From the NCBI GenBank assembly GCA_013399305.1, contig VXAI01000163.1, positions 985,959-1,049,958 of the forward strand: a stretch of 64,000 nucleotides of DNA, given 5' to 3'. Positions 48,201 through 60,000 of the stretch are shown one piece after another (positions within the stretch are counted from its first letter, which is position 1; every line of letters begins with the position of its first letter). The notes beneath the pieces are model-generated. The model ran no database searches. It was given only the letters and a program-made list of their open reading frames with translations, and was not told the DNA's origin. The translations under genes and the position numbers were made by a program. Source of the stretch: Rostratula benghalensis (Eukaryota > Chordata > Aves > Charadriiformes > Rostratulidae).

Positions 48201-51200
48201 TATAACATGTCTAGGAATGTTTATGTCGTGCATGACTAGTATTTTCATCTGCTTCTATTTCTGTATCTCACTTGCAAAAAAAAAAAAAAAAAGCTGTTTT
48301 AGAGAGCTAGTACTTGGTACAGACAGAAGCCTTGCTGATAAGTGATAGAAAGGTTGTGGCAGATCTAAAATCTAATATTCCTTTTATCTAAGCTCTCAGA
48401 TTTTACTGAAATCTGTTTCTGTGATGCTGTTCTAAATGAAAGCACACAAAAACTTATGCATCTTCAAAGTACTTTGGTTCTTTAGCAGGGTGGGATTTTG
48501 CTTGCAATTCTACTTATGAGTAGACTCGGAGTCCTTGAAGGAGTGTGATTTCAGTTAAGAACTTTAAGAATCTTGTAATTTGATTTAAACAATTCAGATT
48601 GCTTTTTACTTACACGCTTTTAGAAGTTTTCTTGAAGATGTGAGCCAAGATCAAGATCTCGATAGTGTTCTTGCAGCGGGGGTAATGTGAAATGTTCTTT
48701 AGATGATAATGTTAACTTTGTTAGTGCAGTAAAATCTGGGTAATGTTAACTATTTCTGTTACAGGTCGGGAGTTCATTATCCCTTCGCTGGCACACAGGT
48801 TCATAGCAGAGATGGTGGACTTTTTTATTCTGTTCTTTATCAAGGCAACCATTGTTTTAAGTATTATGCACCTCAGTGGAATAAAGTAAGTTGAACAATT
48901 TGAAGCTTTATTATATACAACTGTAAACTCCTTGTGTTCTTTGAGGTGTCATTATGTACACATGGTATGCTTAGGCATATGCTGGCACTTAGTAACTGTT
49001 GAAAGTTGAGGAAGAAGCACCAGTAGGTTATCTCCTTTTAAACACTTGATTTTGGTCAGCCATCAGGGGGAAAAATAGAATTTGTACAGGTGTCTTCGTA
49101 GGCTCACAAATTCCTTACTAAGGATAGCTGAGACTTGCAGTCTTATTTTTGGGAGGCAATAGCAAAATTTTTTTTAAGTCCCCTAAAAATTAAAAAAAAA
49201 AATAAAATTGACAAATACGTTTTTTTAAAGAGCTTTTAAAAATTTGCTGGATCTGGCTGGGATGGAGGTAATTTTCTTCATAACATCTCTTCTGGTGCTG
49301 TGTTTTAGATTTGTGACAACAAAAGTTTACTTCAGATCCTGCATGTCAGATGTGCCTGTACTTTTAAAATACAGCCTGATTGCTAGGAATGCTGCAATGC
49401 TGAAGTCTTTACTGGCCATAAGTTGGGTTTCTTCAAATAGTCTCATTAAACATAGTGTTTATCAACCATACAGTAGACCAAAAGATATTTTTGGGGGTTT
49501 TTTTCATACTTTATATTCGGATGTAATTATTTACCTCAAAGACTGTTTCTTTTTTTTATCTGCTTCTTTATCTGTAGGTATGTTATTCCATAGGTCACTT
49601 AGTTCCTCAGCTTTGGGTTGGTGTAATCAAATATTTCAGTCTGATTAGAAGAGCTTGGTGCAGTCAGTAACTGTACAAACACATCTCAGAATCCGGTTTT
49701 CCCCTCAAGAACCTTCCAAGTGTTGTTGGACTGTAAACTGATACTATGCAGATAACATCTTTCAGACACCTTAGACTGCTGCTTGAAAGGTGTGTGGAAG
49801 AGAGTCAATTCCAAACCAATAAATACATCAATGTAAATGATTAGTGGTTTTTGTTGAGATAAGCATGCAATTAAAATGCCAGACGCTCAGTTCTGTTTAG
49901 TTGCCAAAACCTCAAACTCTTAACTTGACAGCTTGTATTTCCGTCTTGTTTTAAGTAGCTTGACAATGATACAAAATCAAGTACTGAAAAGATGGGGAAC
50001 AACTACCACTATATATATGTATTTCTGTAAAGTAGTGAAGGTAATGGAAGAGAGAGACTATTTTTCAATTAGTTTACAGTATATCCAGTATTACTACTTT
50101 TGCAAAAGCCAGGAAGTTCCTTACAGGTAACTTCAGAGAAACATTTGCTGTTGAGATGTGCTGTGGATGAGGTTAGGCTGAGGAGTTGTCATGGTAAAAA
50201 TAGGTCCCCACAGACTCGGGGCAGAGACTTCAGGCCAAGGTTGTACTGAAGGGAAATGCAGGTTGTGCCACAGTATTTTCTTACTTCTGTATCTTTTTCA
50301 GTCCTTAAGTTTGAATGAAAAGGAGGGCAAGTAGTACAGATATAGGTGGACTGCACATTTCCATGGAAGTAGTAATTGTCACTTAGATGCGTAAGTGAAA
50401 ATCATAGAATAGTTTGGGTTAGAAGAGACCTTAAATGATCATCTAGTCTAGCCTCCCTGCAGTGAGCAGGGACATCTTTAATTAGATCAGGTTCCTTAAA
50501 TTCCTGTCCAACCTGATGTTGAATGTTTTCAGGGATGGGGCATCTACCACCTCTCTGGGCAACCAGTATGAGTGGCTAGCCACCCTCAGAGTAAAGAATT
50601 TCTTCCTTCTATCTAGTCTAAATCTACCCCCTTTCAGTTCAAAACCGTTACCCTTTGTTCTATTGCTACAAAGTTTGTCCCCATCTTTCTTATAAGCCCC
50701 CTTTAAGTACTGAAAGGCTGCATTTGGGTCTCCCTTGAGCCTTCTCTTGTTCAGGCTGAACAACCACAACTCTCTGTGTTCCACCCCTCTGGTAATTTTT
50801 GTAGCCCTCCTCTGGACCCACTCCAGTAAGGGCCTCAAAACTGGATGCAGCACTCACGGTGTAGTCTCACCAGGCCTACTGGCCCAGGATGCAGTAGGCC
50901 TGTTGAGCTGTGAGCACACATTGTTGCCTCATGTTCAGTTTTTCATCCACCAGTACTCCCAAGTCCTTCTCTGAAGGGCTGCTCTCAATCCCTTGATACC
51001 CCAGCCTGTATTTGATACCAGGGATGCCTGACCATATGCAGGACGTGGAGATGCATGTGGCGTTGGTGAACCTCATGATGTTCACCTGGGCCCCCTTCTT
51101 TACCTTGCCTAAATCCCTCTGGATGGCATCCTGTCCCTCAAGCAAACCACTCAGTTTGGCGTCACCTGCAAACTTACTGAGGGTGCACTTGATCCCATTG

Positions 51201-53453
51201 TCTTTGTCATAGATGAAGATATTAAACAGTAACCGCTGAGGGACACCACCCATCGCTGATCTCCATATGGACATTGAGCTATTGACCGCTACCCTCTGCA
51301 CGTGACCAATTCCTTGTCCACTCATCAAATCCCTCTCTTCAATACAGAGAGAAGTATGTTGTGGGGGACAGTGCCAGAGGCCTTATAGAAGGCAGAGATG
51401 ACATTTTTGCTCTTCCCTTGTCCAGTGATGCAGACACTCTACCACAGAAGGCCACTAGGTTGGTGAGGCAGGACTCATCCTTGGTGAAACCATGCTGGCT
51501 GTCTTGAATCATTTCCCTCTCTTCCATGTGCCATAGCATAGCTTCTAGGAGGGGCTGCTCCATGATCTTCCCAGGCATGAAGGTGGACAGGTTGGTAGTT
51601 CCCAGGGTCCTCCTTACTACCTTTTTTAAAAGTGGGTGCAGCGTTTCCCTTTTTCTAGTTACTGGGGACTTTACCTGACTACCCTGTCTTTTCAGACATC
51701 ATAGAGAGTGGCTTGGCAAACTACATCAGCCAGTTCCTTCAGGACTCTGGGATGCATCTCATTAGGTCCCATAGATCTGTGTAAGCTCAGGTTCCTCGGG
51801 TGGTCACAAGCCTGATCTTCTCTTAACAGTCCTTGCCTAAATACATCTTCCAACTATGTCTGTTCCAGGTATCAGATAACAATGTTAAATGTGTAGAGTT
51901 TATCTTGTGAAAATATGTGAGTGGGTTTCAAACTGATGCTTTGCTGTCTTTGTTAGGGTAAACAGTTGAAGGTTTCAATTAAAAACTTCCTCTTGTGTGC
52001 CAAGGTGCCTGCTCTGGAAGAGCATGGTGAGCAGCAAAGACTACTGAGAACGAGGAGCCCTGATGAAGGGAGGGTAGTTCTCCTTTGCCTGTCTCTTCTT
52101 TCTCCTTGAGAGTTCCCATAAGGAAGAGGCTTGGATGGCTTCCATTTATACAGAGTTAGATGAGCACACACACAATCTCTTGTTTACCTCCCAAGAAGTG
52201 TGAGAATTTTCAGAACAACTTTGCACCTTGCTACCCAGGGACACCATTGTGCAAAAGGGGTATAAAGAATGGTATTTTCTTAATGAAAAAGACAAAACAA
52301 AGTAGGCAGCAACTCTGAAGGAAACGTAGTGTTCTGAATTGTAATGCCTTGTTTCGTATTGGAGAAGCCAAGGAGCTTCTTTTCCTAGTTACTGATACCA
52401 GAACTGAAGGAACAAATTGTATGATTAAAAGGGTGTTGTTGGTACTGGGAGAAAGCAGATTTTAAAGTTTGGTCTTGTTTTGTACAGGGACATCTCTAAA
52501 TTTGCCATGCATTACTTAATAGAAGAAATAGACGAAGATACGTCCATGGAAGATTTGCAGAAAATGATGATAGTAGCTCTCATCTACAGGTTATTAGTCT
52601 GCTTCTACGAGGTAACTACTCATAAACATCAACTTCTGTAATGAACCGTTGTCAGTTCTGAATAAATGTTGAGGGGAAAAAAAATATCTGCCACCATTGG
52701 CCTATAAAGTAAATCCTCTTTACAGTGTTTTGGATTATGTTGAAGCTTGTGACATTCAGGTAGTTTTGATGAAAACCAAGTTTGCTCAACTGGTCAACAA
52801 CCCGGTCTTGCGTAGAACTGAGATGACTTTTCTTTTCCAGATAATCTGTATTTGGGGAGCAGGTGGAGCAACCCCCGGGAAATTCTTGCTTGGGCTGCGA
52901 GTAGTGACATGTGACACGTCCGTCCTTATAGCGCCCAGCCGCGTGTTAGTCATTCCATCCTCCAATGTCAGCATGACAACGTAAGTGCTCTTGGCTCACT
53001 CCTGTCGCTTGCAGGTTAATCCTGTGGAAAGCATGGGATTCGGAAGGAAATACACCCACCCTTGCTTTATTAGTGGTCTTTGCAATAATTGGATTGTCAG
53101 AGCTATTGTTAGACCCTGCGATCTAAGAAGAAAGTAGTGATCATTCACTCACGTGAACCTTTTTCAGGATAGCTCATAAAATTACCTCCTTTTTTTTTTA
53201 ATCTTTTTTTTTTTTTCCTGCTGTGCAAAACTAAACTTCAACGTAAACTGCCTACTGATATAACCAGAAAGGAAGAATAAGGCACTGAATGTCGTCTTCT
53301 CGTTTCAGGTCCACAATACGAGCCTTGATCAAGAATTTTTCTATTGCTTCATTTTTTCCTGCATTTATTACGCTGCTGTTTTTCCAGCATAACAGAACAG
53401 CCTATGATATTGTAGCAGGGACTATTGTGGTAAGAAGAAACGGAGTCAGATGA
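44724..53453 (+). CDS. FAM8A1: FAM8A1, RDD-domain membrane protein of the ER
   Basis: FAM8A1 is a multi-pass ER membrane protein known as a cofactor of the HRD1 ubiquitin-ligase complex in ER-associated degradation. The exons join as 44724-45285, 48765-48885, 52488-52611, 52841-52980 and 53309-53453, all with AG/GT borders and matching phases. They give 363 residues. The N-terminal third is Ala/Pro/Gly-rich and poorly conserved except [18 protein letters not shown]. The RDD domain starts at [11 protein letters not shown] and has three hydrophobic stretches ([43 protein letters not shown]). The start at 44724 has a good context (gggATGg). In-frame ATGs at 44733 and 44778 (MAEG, as in human) are alternatives; from 44778 the protein has 345 residues. 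Human, from memory, has 413. Confidence 0.95.
45286..48764 (+). other. FAM8A1: FAM8A1 intron 1, 3.5 kb
   Basis: The first 275 bp continue the CpG island. A G-rich patch lies at 46191-46212 and an A17 run at 48276-48292. No mobile element or further exon was recognised. Confidence 0.85.
48276..48292 (+). repeat. Poly-A run (17 A)
   Basis: Seventeen A residues in FAM8A1 intron 1. Confidence 0.9.
48765..48885 (+). CDS. FAM8A1: FAM8A1 coding exon 2 (RDD domain, first membrane segment)
   Basis: This 121-nt exon encodes [20 protein letters not shown] and [20 protein letters not shown]. The Arg of HRF and the Asp of VDFF are the residues that name the RDD family. Acceptor ctgttacag, donor gtaagt. 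Confidence 0.96.
48886..52487 (+). other. FAM8A1: FAM8A1 intron 2, 3.6 kb
   Basis: About 40 percent of this intron is a single antisense CR1 copy (50401-51845). The remainder is AT-rich without a recognised feature. Confidence 0.85.
50401..51845 (-). mobile_element. CR1 LINE, 1.4-kb 3' part with reverse-transcriptase remnant
   Basis: The left end is the reverse complement of a CR1 tail (atcatagaatagtttggg). Read on the minus strand, blocks in order are MRCIPES (compare [11 protein letters not shown]), [94 protein letters not shown] and [18 protein letters not shown]. Stops and frameshifts separate them, and the FADD motif reads FAGD, so it is inactive. It is 5' truncated; the right edge is approximate. 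Confidence 0.93.
52488..52611 (+). CDS. FAM8A1: FAM8A1 coding exon 3
   Basis: This 124-nt exon encodes [20 protein letters not shown] and continues [20 protein letters not shown], an acidic loop and the start of the second membrane segment. Acceptor ttgtacag, donor gtaact. Confidence 0.96.
52841..52980 (+). CDS. FAM8A1: FAM8A1 coding exon 4
   Basis: This 140-nt exon encodes [20 protein letters not shown] and [32 protein letters not shown] is the second signature of RDD domains. It appears identical to the human sequence over most of its length as I recall it. Confidence 0.97.
52981..53308 (+). other. FAM8A1: FAM8A1 intron 4
   Basis: A short intron of 328 bp with T-rich runs near 53191-53217. 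Nothing else recognised. Confidence 0.9.
53309..53453 (+). CDS. FAM8A1: FAM8A1 last coding exon and stop
   Basis: This 145-nt exon encodes [20 protein letters not shown] and, further on, [19 protein letters not shown], followed by TGA at 53451-53453. [10 protein letters not shown] is the conserved RDD end. Confidence 0.97.
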
Positions 53454-54480
53454 TACCAAAAGATGAGATTTCCAGACTGGTTTTGAACATCCCTTCCCAC
53501 CCCCAGTGAACAAAGACCTACCCCAGAACTGAAATTGAGGTGTCCATCAGAATCTTTTGCCCAAATGAAACGGGAACTGATTCAGAAGCTGAAGAAAATG
53601 TTTTAGTCTGCTATGATGCCAGCAGCTACCTTCAAAGTATTGGGAGTTTTCATAAATGCCAAAAAAGTTTGGGAGAAAGAATCCATCTTAAAACACAGAA
53701 GTATTAACCTGTGATTGGCATGAAGGAAAGTGACTGGATTCACTGTAGAAATGAGCTCTTCTCTTTGTCAGTCTGTGGAAAGCAGATACCTAGAAATATT
53801 CCACCGTAAAAGAAATGTCACTCCTACAGTTTGGGATGTTGGCAGGTAACTAGAAAAATCAAATTGTTTTCCAAGATATTGCCCGAGACATACGATAAGC
53901 TCTGAGGGGAAGAGAACTGCAGTATTAGACAGCAGGGCAAATAATGTTAATTCATACCATGTGTGTAGAAAGAAACAAGCAGTGTTTATCACATCCCTCG
54001 TTATTGCTTCACAGATTGTATTCTCCTCACCTCTTCTAAGTATTTTATCAGAACATTGATGTGAAAAGTTTTTTTGCATGACTGTCTTAAGCATTGTCAC
54101 TTCTCTCACATGTCAGAGCAAATGAAGAGGGTGAAATACGAGCTGCTTTTTCACTGGGAAGGGTATGTAACACTGCAGTGTTAGTGACTTGGAGCGTGTA
54201 AATAAATCTGGAGCTGTGACCAGCACAGATCATGCTAATGAAAGGTTACTTTTTTGCTTCTCTTTGGAGTGAAAGCACTTGTCTAATTCTTTGATATAAT
54301 GCCAAGCAAAACCACCGAGTGTGTTTCAGGAGCATGCAGAAAACATTAACAGAGATGTGTTATGGGTGTAAATCTACGGAAGTACAAATACTGGTTATTT
54401 TCACTTTATAATTCTGGCTGAGTGTTTGTATATTCAGAATAACTTAAATACTGAATAAAGAAGCCTAATATTTTGCATGA
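53454..54480 (+). other. FAM8A1: FAM8A1 3' untranslated region
   Basis: About 1 kb, ending near the AATAAA at 54454-54459. Other AATAAA motifs at 54201, 54864 and 55789 allow shorter or longer forms. Confidence 0.55.
54454..54459 (+). promoter_or_regulatory. FAM8A1: Candidate FAM8A1 polyadenylation signal
   Basis: AATAAA about 1 kb after the stop codon, followed by T/G-rich sequence (tttgatgatttgttt). This is one of four candidates. Confidence 0.5.
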
Positions 54481-55954
54481 TTACATAGCTTTGATGATTT
54501 GTTTATTCTTACATTGTTAGTATCTTGGGAAAGGAATATAAGCAACAATGTTAATGTTTTATTAAAATTTGAGCAAGAGTTTGGAATTCTTCTAGAGCCT
54601 AGTTTTCATGTGGTCTTCCCTAAGCATATACTGTGCCAACTCCATGGCTGAAGTTCTTGCCCCACCTTAACATTTGGAGGCTGATAACAGAAATGTTTTG
54701 AGAGGTTGGGTCTCTCTCGTCTTCTGGGGAAACAACATTTCATTAGTAACAGGGTAATATTCTGAAATCATTCAGTTTGATAGGTGGTGGGTTTGTGTTT
54801 ATTAACATCATGTTCTGTGTCTGCGTTCTCATCTCCACCTACAGTGATGTTCTGGGAGGTCTGAATAAAGCACTGCTGAGGTTGTTAGACCACTTGAAGA
54901 TGTTTAGCTGAAACAGAACTGTTCTTTCAAAAGAACTGCACTGTTGACTGGAGCCTTGAAGTTAGAAGTTGAGGTGTGGCCATCAGTCTTACAGAAGCTA
55001 AAGCTGTCACAACTAACTAAAGTCCCTTCCAGGGTCACTGCTACCTCTTTACAGTTTCATGTGTATAAAAAGAACTTTTGTTCTATGTATTCTAAAGTGA
55101 CCCAGAAACTAGGATTCAAGATGAGGGGAGGAAGGGAAAAGCAATACCAGTGGCATTTTTCAAAATCAGACATCTGGAAACATGTAATTGCATATAATCC
55201 CTCCACAGTAATGGTGACTGAATAGCAGCTTACACCTGTGGTTTTCAATACCAGTTGCTGAATATTTTCTACTGGCAGGAATAGCAATTGGAGCTCTACC
55301 CACGTAAGACTCCCAGGAAAATAAAAGTTAGCCTTTCTTCTCAAGTCTTGTTCCTGATCAGAGGAGTATCTCACTTTGTATTGCCAGCACACATGGCTGT
55401 GCAAGTGCTGAGGGGAAGGGCAGAAGTGCCAGAAAAAACCCCCAAACCCTCAGCAGCTTACAAAGGTCCTTTTAGTTCTAGCAGTAGCAAGCAATCAGAT
55501 CTCAGCTGTAAACCCAAAGTTCAGCTGTGGTTCCCAAATGAACAAAAGTGTTCCTCTTATTTTACTAGAACAACGTCTGTTCTCTTCAGAAGCTCCTTTA
55601 ACTGTACACCTACTTGTACACCAGTAATTTGGTCTTTTTTCACTTCCATAGCAATCTCCTCTTCAGTTACAATGGTGGTGAATGTTTGTAACATTAGAGG
55701 GGTTTTTTTATTCTTAATTTTTAAGAGAGCTATTAGCTGCAACCATCGCAACTAGACAGGTGAAATAAGGCTCTAAGCTTAACTCTACAATAAAACTATC
55801 TTTCCAAACAGGGAACCTCTGACCAATTGAAGATGCTGTAAAATCAGCTTTGGTGTCACTGAAAAAGCAGAGGCTGGAAAAAGCAGGTGACAGCGCTCAG
55901 GTTGAGTGCATCCTCCTGCCCGGGTCCAGCTGCCCCTGCTTTCACAGAGTTGAA
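54481..55954. other. FAM8A1-NUP153 convergent interval
   Basis: About 1.5 kb between the probable 3' ends of two genes facing each other. Two further + strand AATAAA motifs (54864, 55789) suggest that extended FAM8A1 3'UTRs could reach through it. No repeat or gene was recognised. Confidence 0.7.
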
Positions 55955-56999
55955 ACCGCCAGGCAACATTTCATAGTTTTTATTGATGGCATTTATCCCA
56001 TGGTTTAACATGTTAATTATACTGTAATAAACATGGCTTTAATATTAAACTTTTCCTTATTATCCAAAGTCACCACAGTCCATTTCAGTAAATATAAAAA
56101 TATATACTTAATACTTTGTACAATACTGGTTTTTGGTCCAAACAAAAATGGATCAGAAAAGCCAATAAACTTACTTTAAGAATTCCCAATTTTAAAGATT
56201 TTCTAAATGGATTTAGGCAACTTTGAATAATGGGATTTACATAACATCTGAGACAATACTAAACAAAAATGGCCGTAACACACAAAACTAAAATTTCCAT
56301 TTCACAGATTTGTTATGCCAAAAAAGTACATAGAGAAACAAAATTGTATTTACAGATGTTTCATAATAAAATAACAAAGGCGAGACAGGTGATAAAGGGC
56401 TGTAAGAATGAAAATATAGAAATAGCATATAATTATTAAATGAAGAACTACAGATCTAACAAGTCCTTAGCATGGATCATCCTTGAATCAGTCTTCCTCT
56501 ATCAGAAAATTTTAGTGCACGATACACCCAAACTCACTCACTTCACACATACACCAGCACAAACTCAGCATAGAAATCATTCGTTATCAACATTCTCTAC
56601 TCTATACAGCATCCCTTGCTGATATAATTACAATTTCCAGGCGTCAGTAAACGCAGATGAGCGCACATAGTGGTGCAGATGAAGAGGTATTGTACAAGCC
56701 ATTCACTGTGCAGGCTCTACTCACGGCTACAGCCAGACCACGCCGAGTCAGTGAAAGAAGGAACTTGCTGGAGTCTGAAATAAGGTTTGCTTGAGAACGG
56801 CCCAGGTGCCAACTCTATTCGTTACCAAAAAACCCAAAATCTAACCAGGGAGGGAGAAGGGAAGGGGAGAAAAGGGCAGCAGAGTTTTATATTCCTTTAG
56901 GCAGATCTGACTTCAGCTAACCCAGCATGAGGTACGATCCCAACAACTGAACAATGCAGGGTAGTAGCTGCTTCCAAACTCACTTTGCCAACCGGGGGG
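55955..56999 (-). other. NUP153: NUP153 3' untranslated region
   Basis: About 1.05 kb of mostly AT-rich sequence after the NUP153 stop. The left edge is inferred from the polyadenylation signal at 55979-55984. Confidence 0.7.
55979..55984 (-). promoter_or_regulatory. NUP153: Probable NUP153 polyadenylation signal
   Basis: Minus-strand AATAAA about 1 kb after the NUP153 stop. Use is inferred from position. Confidence 0.6.
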
Positions 57000-57084
57000 T
57001 TATTTTCTACGTCTAACAGCAATCTTTATCTTCCGACCAGGAACTGAAGATCCAGAGGCAGAGAAAACATTTTTCCCATTAGTC
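57000..57084 (-). CDS. NUP153: NUP153 last coding exon and stop
   Basis: This exon encodes [20 protein letters not shown] and IAVRRRK, then TAA (57002-57000 on the minus strand). Acceptor tttcttttgatag. Confidence 0.96.
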
Positions 57085-60000
57085 CTATCAAAAGAAATTA
57101 GTGGTTCAGAGTTTAGGACAGTGTAGCTGAAAATTCAGTAGCAGCACTGAGTAGATATCCCAGAACAACTCTTTCATAGTCTCGGATCACTAGTTAGCAG
57201 CTGGCAACAAATGGCATACGATGAACAGGAGGAAGAGAGTTCCAGAAAGCAAAAGCAATTAAATCTCTCTTATTCAGAAGGCAAGTGGCAGCGTAAGGGC
57301 TAGATAGGGATCTTACCTTCCAAGAACAAGACAATCTCACATACGGTGATCTGTGATATTTCTGATAACCTGGCTCCTTTAAGGACACCCTTGCTTAGTT
57401 AGCCAGTCAGGCTAATGCAAGGAAGGATGCCCAGTTTAGTACCAGACTCCGAGGTTCATCTGAACACCTCATGATTTAACAGCAGCAGAGGCTGGACACT
57501 GTCCACTGATAGTACCCAAGCTCAAGTGAAATTGGGATACGGTCTCTTACCCCACTGTAAATGCTGAAGGCTGGCTGAAGGCAAATCCTGAAGAGCCAGA
57601 AGGCTGCGCCGGTGCTGCTGGTGCAGGAGGATTTGCACCAAACGTAAATACGCCGGGGTTATTTGGAAAGTTGAAATTAGAAGTGTTACTTCCAAACTGG
57701 AATACAGAACCTGGGGAGATGGGGCAGAAGCAGAAGGGAATAAGAAAGTCGGCCTTTGAGTTCATCCTTCCCTGCAAAATCCTCCTGTTCTTCCCTCTGT
57801 CTTAATCGAGTTTGTTTACAGGTCGCTAGCGGGGCAGGGGAGAGGGGGTGAACCAGCAGTGCCAGGTTACTGCAGAGAAGAATTCATTCACTTCAGTAGA
57901 GAATCATAAAGGGGGTCTTAAAGTAACACTGCTGGCACACTGATAACGAATTGTTTGCTGACTTCTTTACCACCTTTAACTTCATACCTCTGCATAATGA
58001 AGTTTATTAGTAAAGTCTGAAACTATAGTATTGAATCACGGAGATTTATATTGAAGTAAAACTTCCTGGGGTTCATGCAGGCGATCTGGGGGCTCCCTTT
58101 CATTTCATGTGCTAACACAGCACCTCACCTTAAAAAATAATTCCTACCATCAAAGCAACACAGCGAGATTTTTATCTTTAAACTGCTACCTGATGAATGA
58201 GAGACTGACTGAGTTAGGTGGCGTGCCAGATGAGTACAAACATGTCGGTTGCTTTTAATAGAGGCGAAACTTCTGCAGGTGAAGCTTCCGAGAGGAAAAG
58301 AAAAATACTTAAAGGGGAAAGTATTTAAGTTGATGATACCAAATACATATGTTCTGGCAGTGTGTTTTGTTATAATTACTGGTGTGGAACAAGTCTTTCT
58401 TAAATTAGAAGGACTGTTCTCTGCCCCCTTCCCACAGTATTTTATATTTCATCACTAAAAAGATCTTTATTTAAAGTTCTAACCCATAAATGCTTACAAG
58501 TAATTTTGACTTTGTTCTTACACAGCAAGGCCCCAATCCAAATAAATTCCCAAATCCTGTTAACTAAGAACCTGTTAACTAACAAACCCAAAATTACTCA
58601 TTTTGCAGTGCTTCTGCCATTCTGCTTTGTACAGTCTCAGAGTGAATACTCTGTGGTTTTTAATGTCTTTTTGATCACTAGATGTCTCGAGAAGAGGAAA
58701 CCCTGATGTTCAGTGGGAGGGTTGCACCCTCCCTGTCTGCTGGCAGAGAAGGCTCACTGCGAAGCTGGCGCAGCGATGGCACATCCTCCACACTCAGGAG
58801 TGACACAAACAACTTAACCCTGTACCCATCATTTGTATGGAGGGTAACACTTAAATAAGCCTTCAAGGCAGAAGTCTTCTTTCTCCATGTAATTTAAGGT
58901 GCACTTCACGAAGAAATAAAGTAAAAAAAAAAACCAAAAACCCACCTGTAATTGTTGAGACCAAAAGGGAAGAGGAGGGTTGGTACTCACCAGCGCTGGG
59001 GGTACCGGAGCCGAACCCTGGCTGTTGGGTCGTTTGCTGCCCGAAGACAGAGGGCTGGGTGCTGCTGGTCACCGAGCCGAAGGCGGGAGGAGCGGGCTGG
59101 GCACCAGCTGAGAACAGCGCTGTCGACAGCGATCCAAAACTGGGAGCGCTCGGCTGGCTGGAGCCTTGGCTCTGGCCGAAGGCCGGTGGCTGGCTGGCAC
59201 CAAAGGCTGGGCCCGCAGCAGGCGCTGGAGGCCCAGAGCCAAACAGAAAGGATGAGGACGACCCTGGGGGAACAGAAGAGAAACGTCAGTACACGCAGGG
59301 GGTTTTACCTCTGCAAGAATACACCTGGAAACAGAGGTTTATAAAAACTCATCTTTGCCCAGTCTGGTAGCTGAATACTCATCTGAATTTCAACCTAATG
59401 GTTGAAAATGGTTCAACCTGTATAGAACAAATACTATGTCACCCATAACAAGAAATTGCACCTTTTCTTGCAAATTACGTGAGAAACACCGTATTTATCA
59501 GTCAGACAAAATTAAATCCCCAACACACTGGCTGTCTAGACTCCAGTTCTGCCCTAATGTTCTAAAAAAGGATTCCCACAAACGGTACAAGGAATTGCTT
59601 GAGAGAGGCCAGCGTAGAGCCACAAAGATGATGAAGGGAGTGGAGCATCTCCCGTATGAGGAAAGGCTGAGGGAGCTGGGTCTCTTTAGCTTGGAGAAGA
59701 GGAGACTGTGGGGTAACCTCTTGAATGTTTATAAATATGGAAAGGGTGAGTGTCAGGAGGATGGAGCCAGGCTCTTCTCAGTGATGGCCAATGATAGGAC
59801 AAGGGGCAATGGGTGCAAGCTGGAACACAGGAGGTTCCATTTAAATATGAGGAAAAACTTCTTCACAGTGAGGGTGAGGGAGCACTGGAAGGGGCTGCCC
59901 AGAGAGGTTGTGGAGTCTCCTTCTCTGGAGACATTCAAAACCGGTCTGGACGCGTTCCTGTGTGACCTGATCCAGGTGTTCCTGCTCTGGCAGGGGGATT

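Noticed and set aside
49244..49648. 134-codon open frame with hydrophobic stretches in FAM8A1 intron 2
   Set aside because: It starts at TTG, the hydrophobicity comes from T-rich sequence, and it has no family resemblance.
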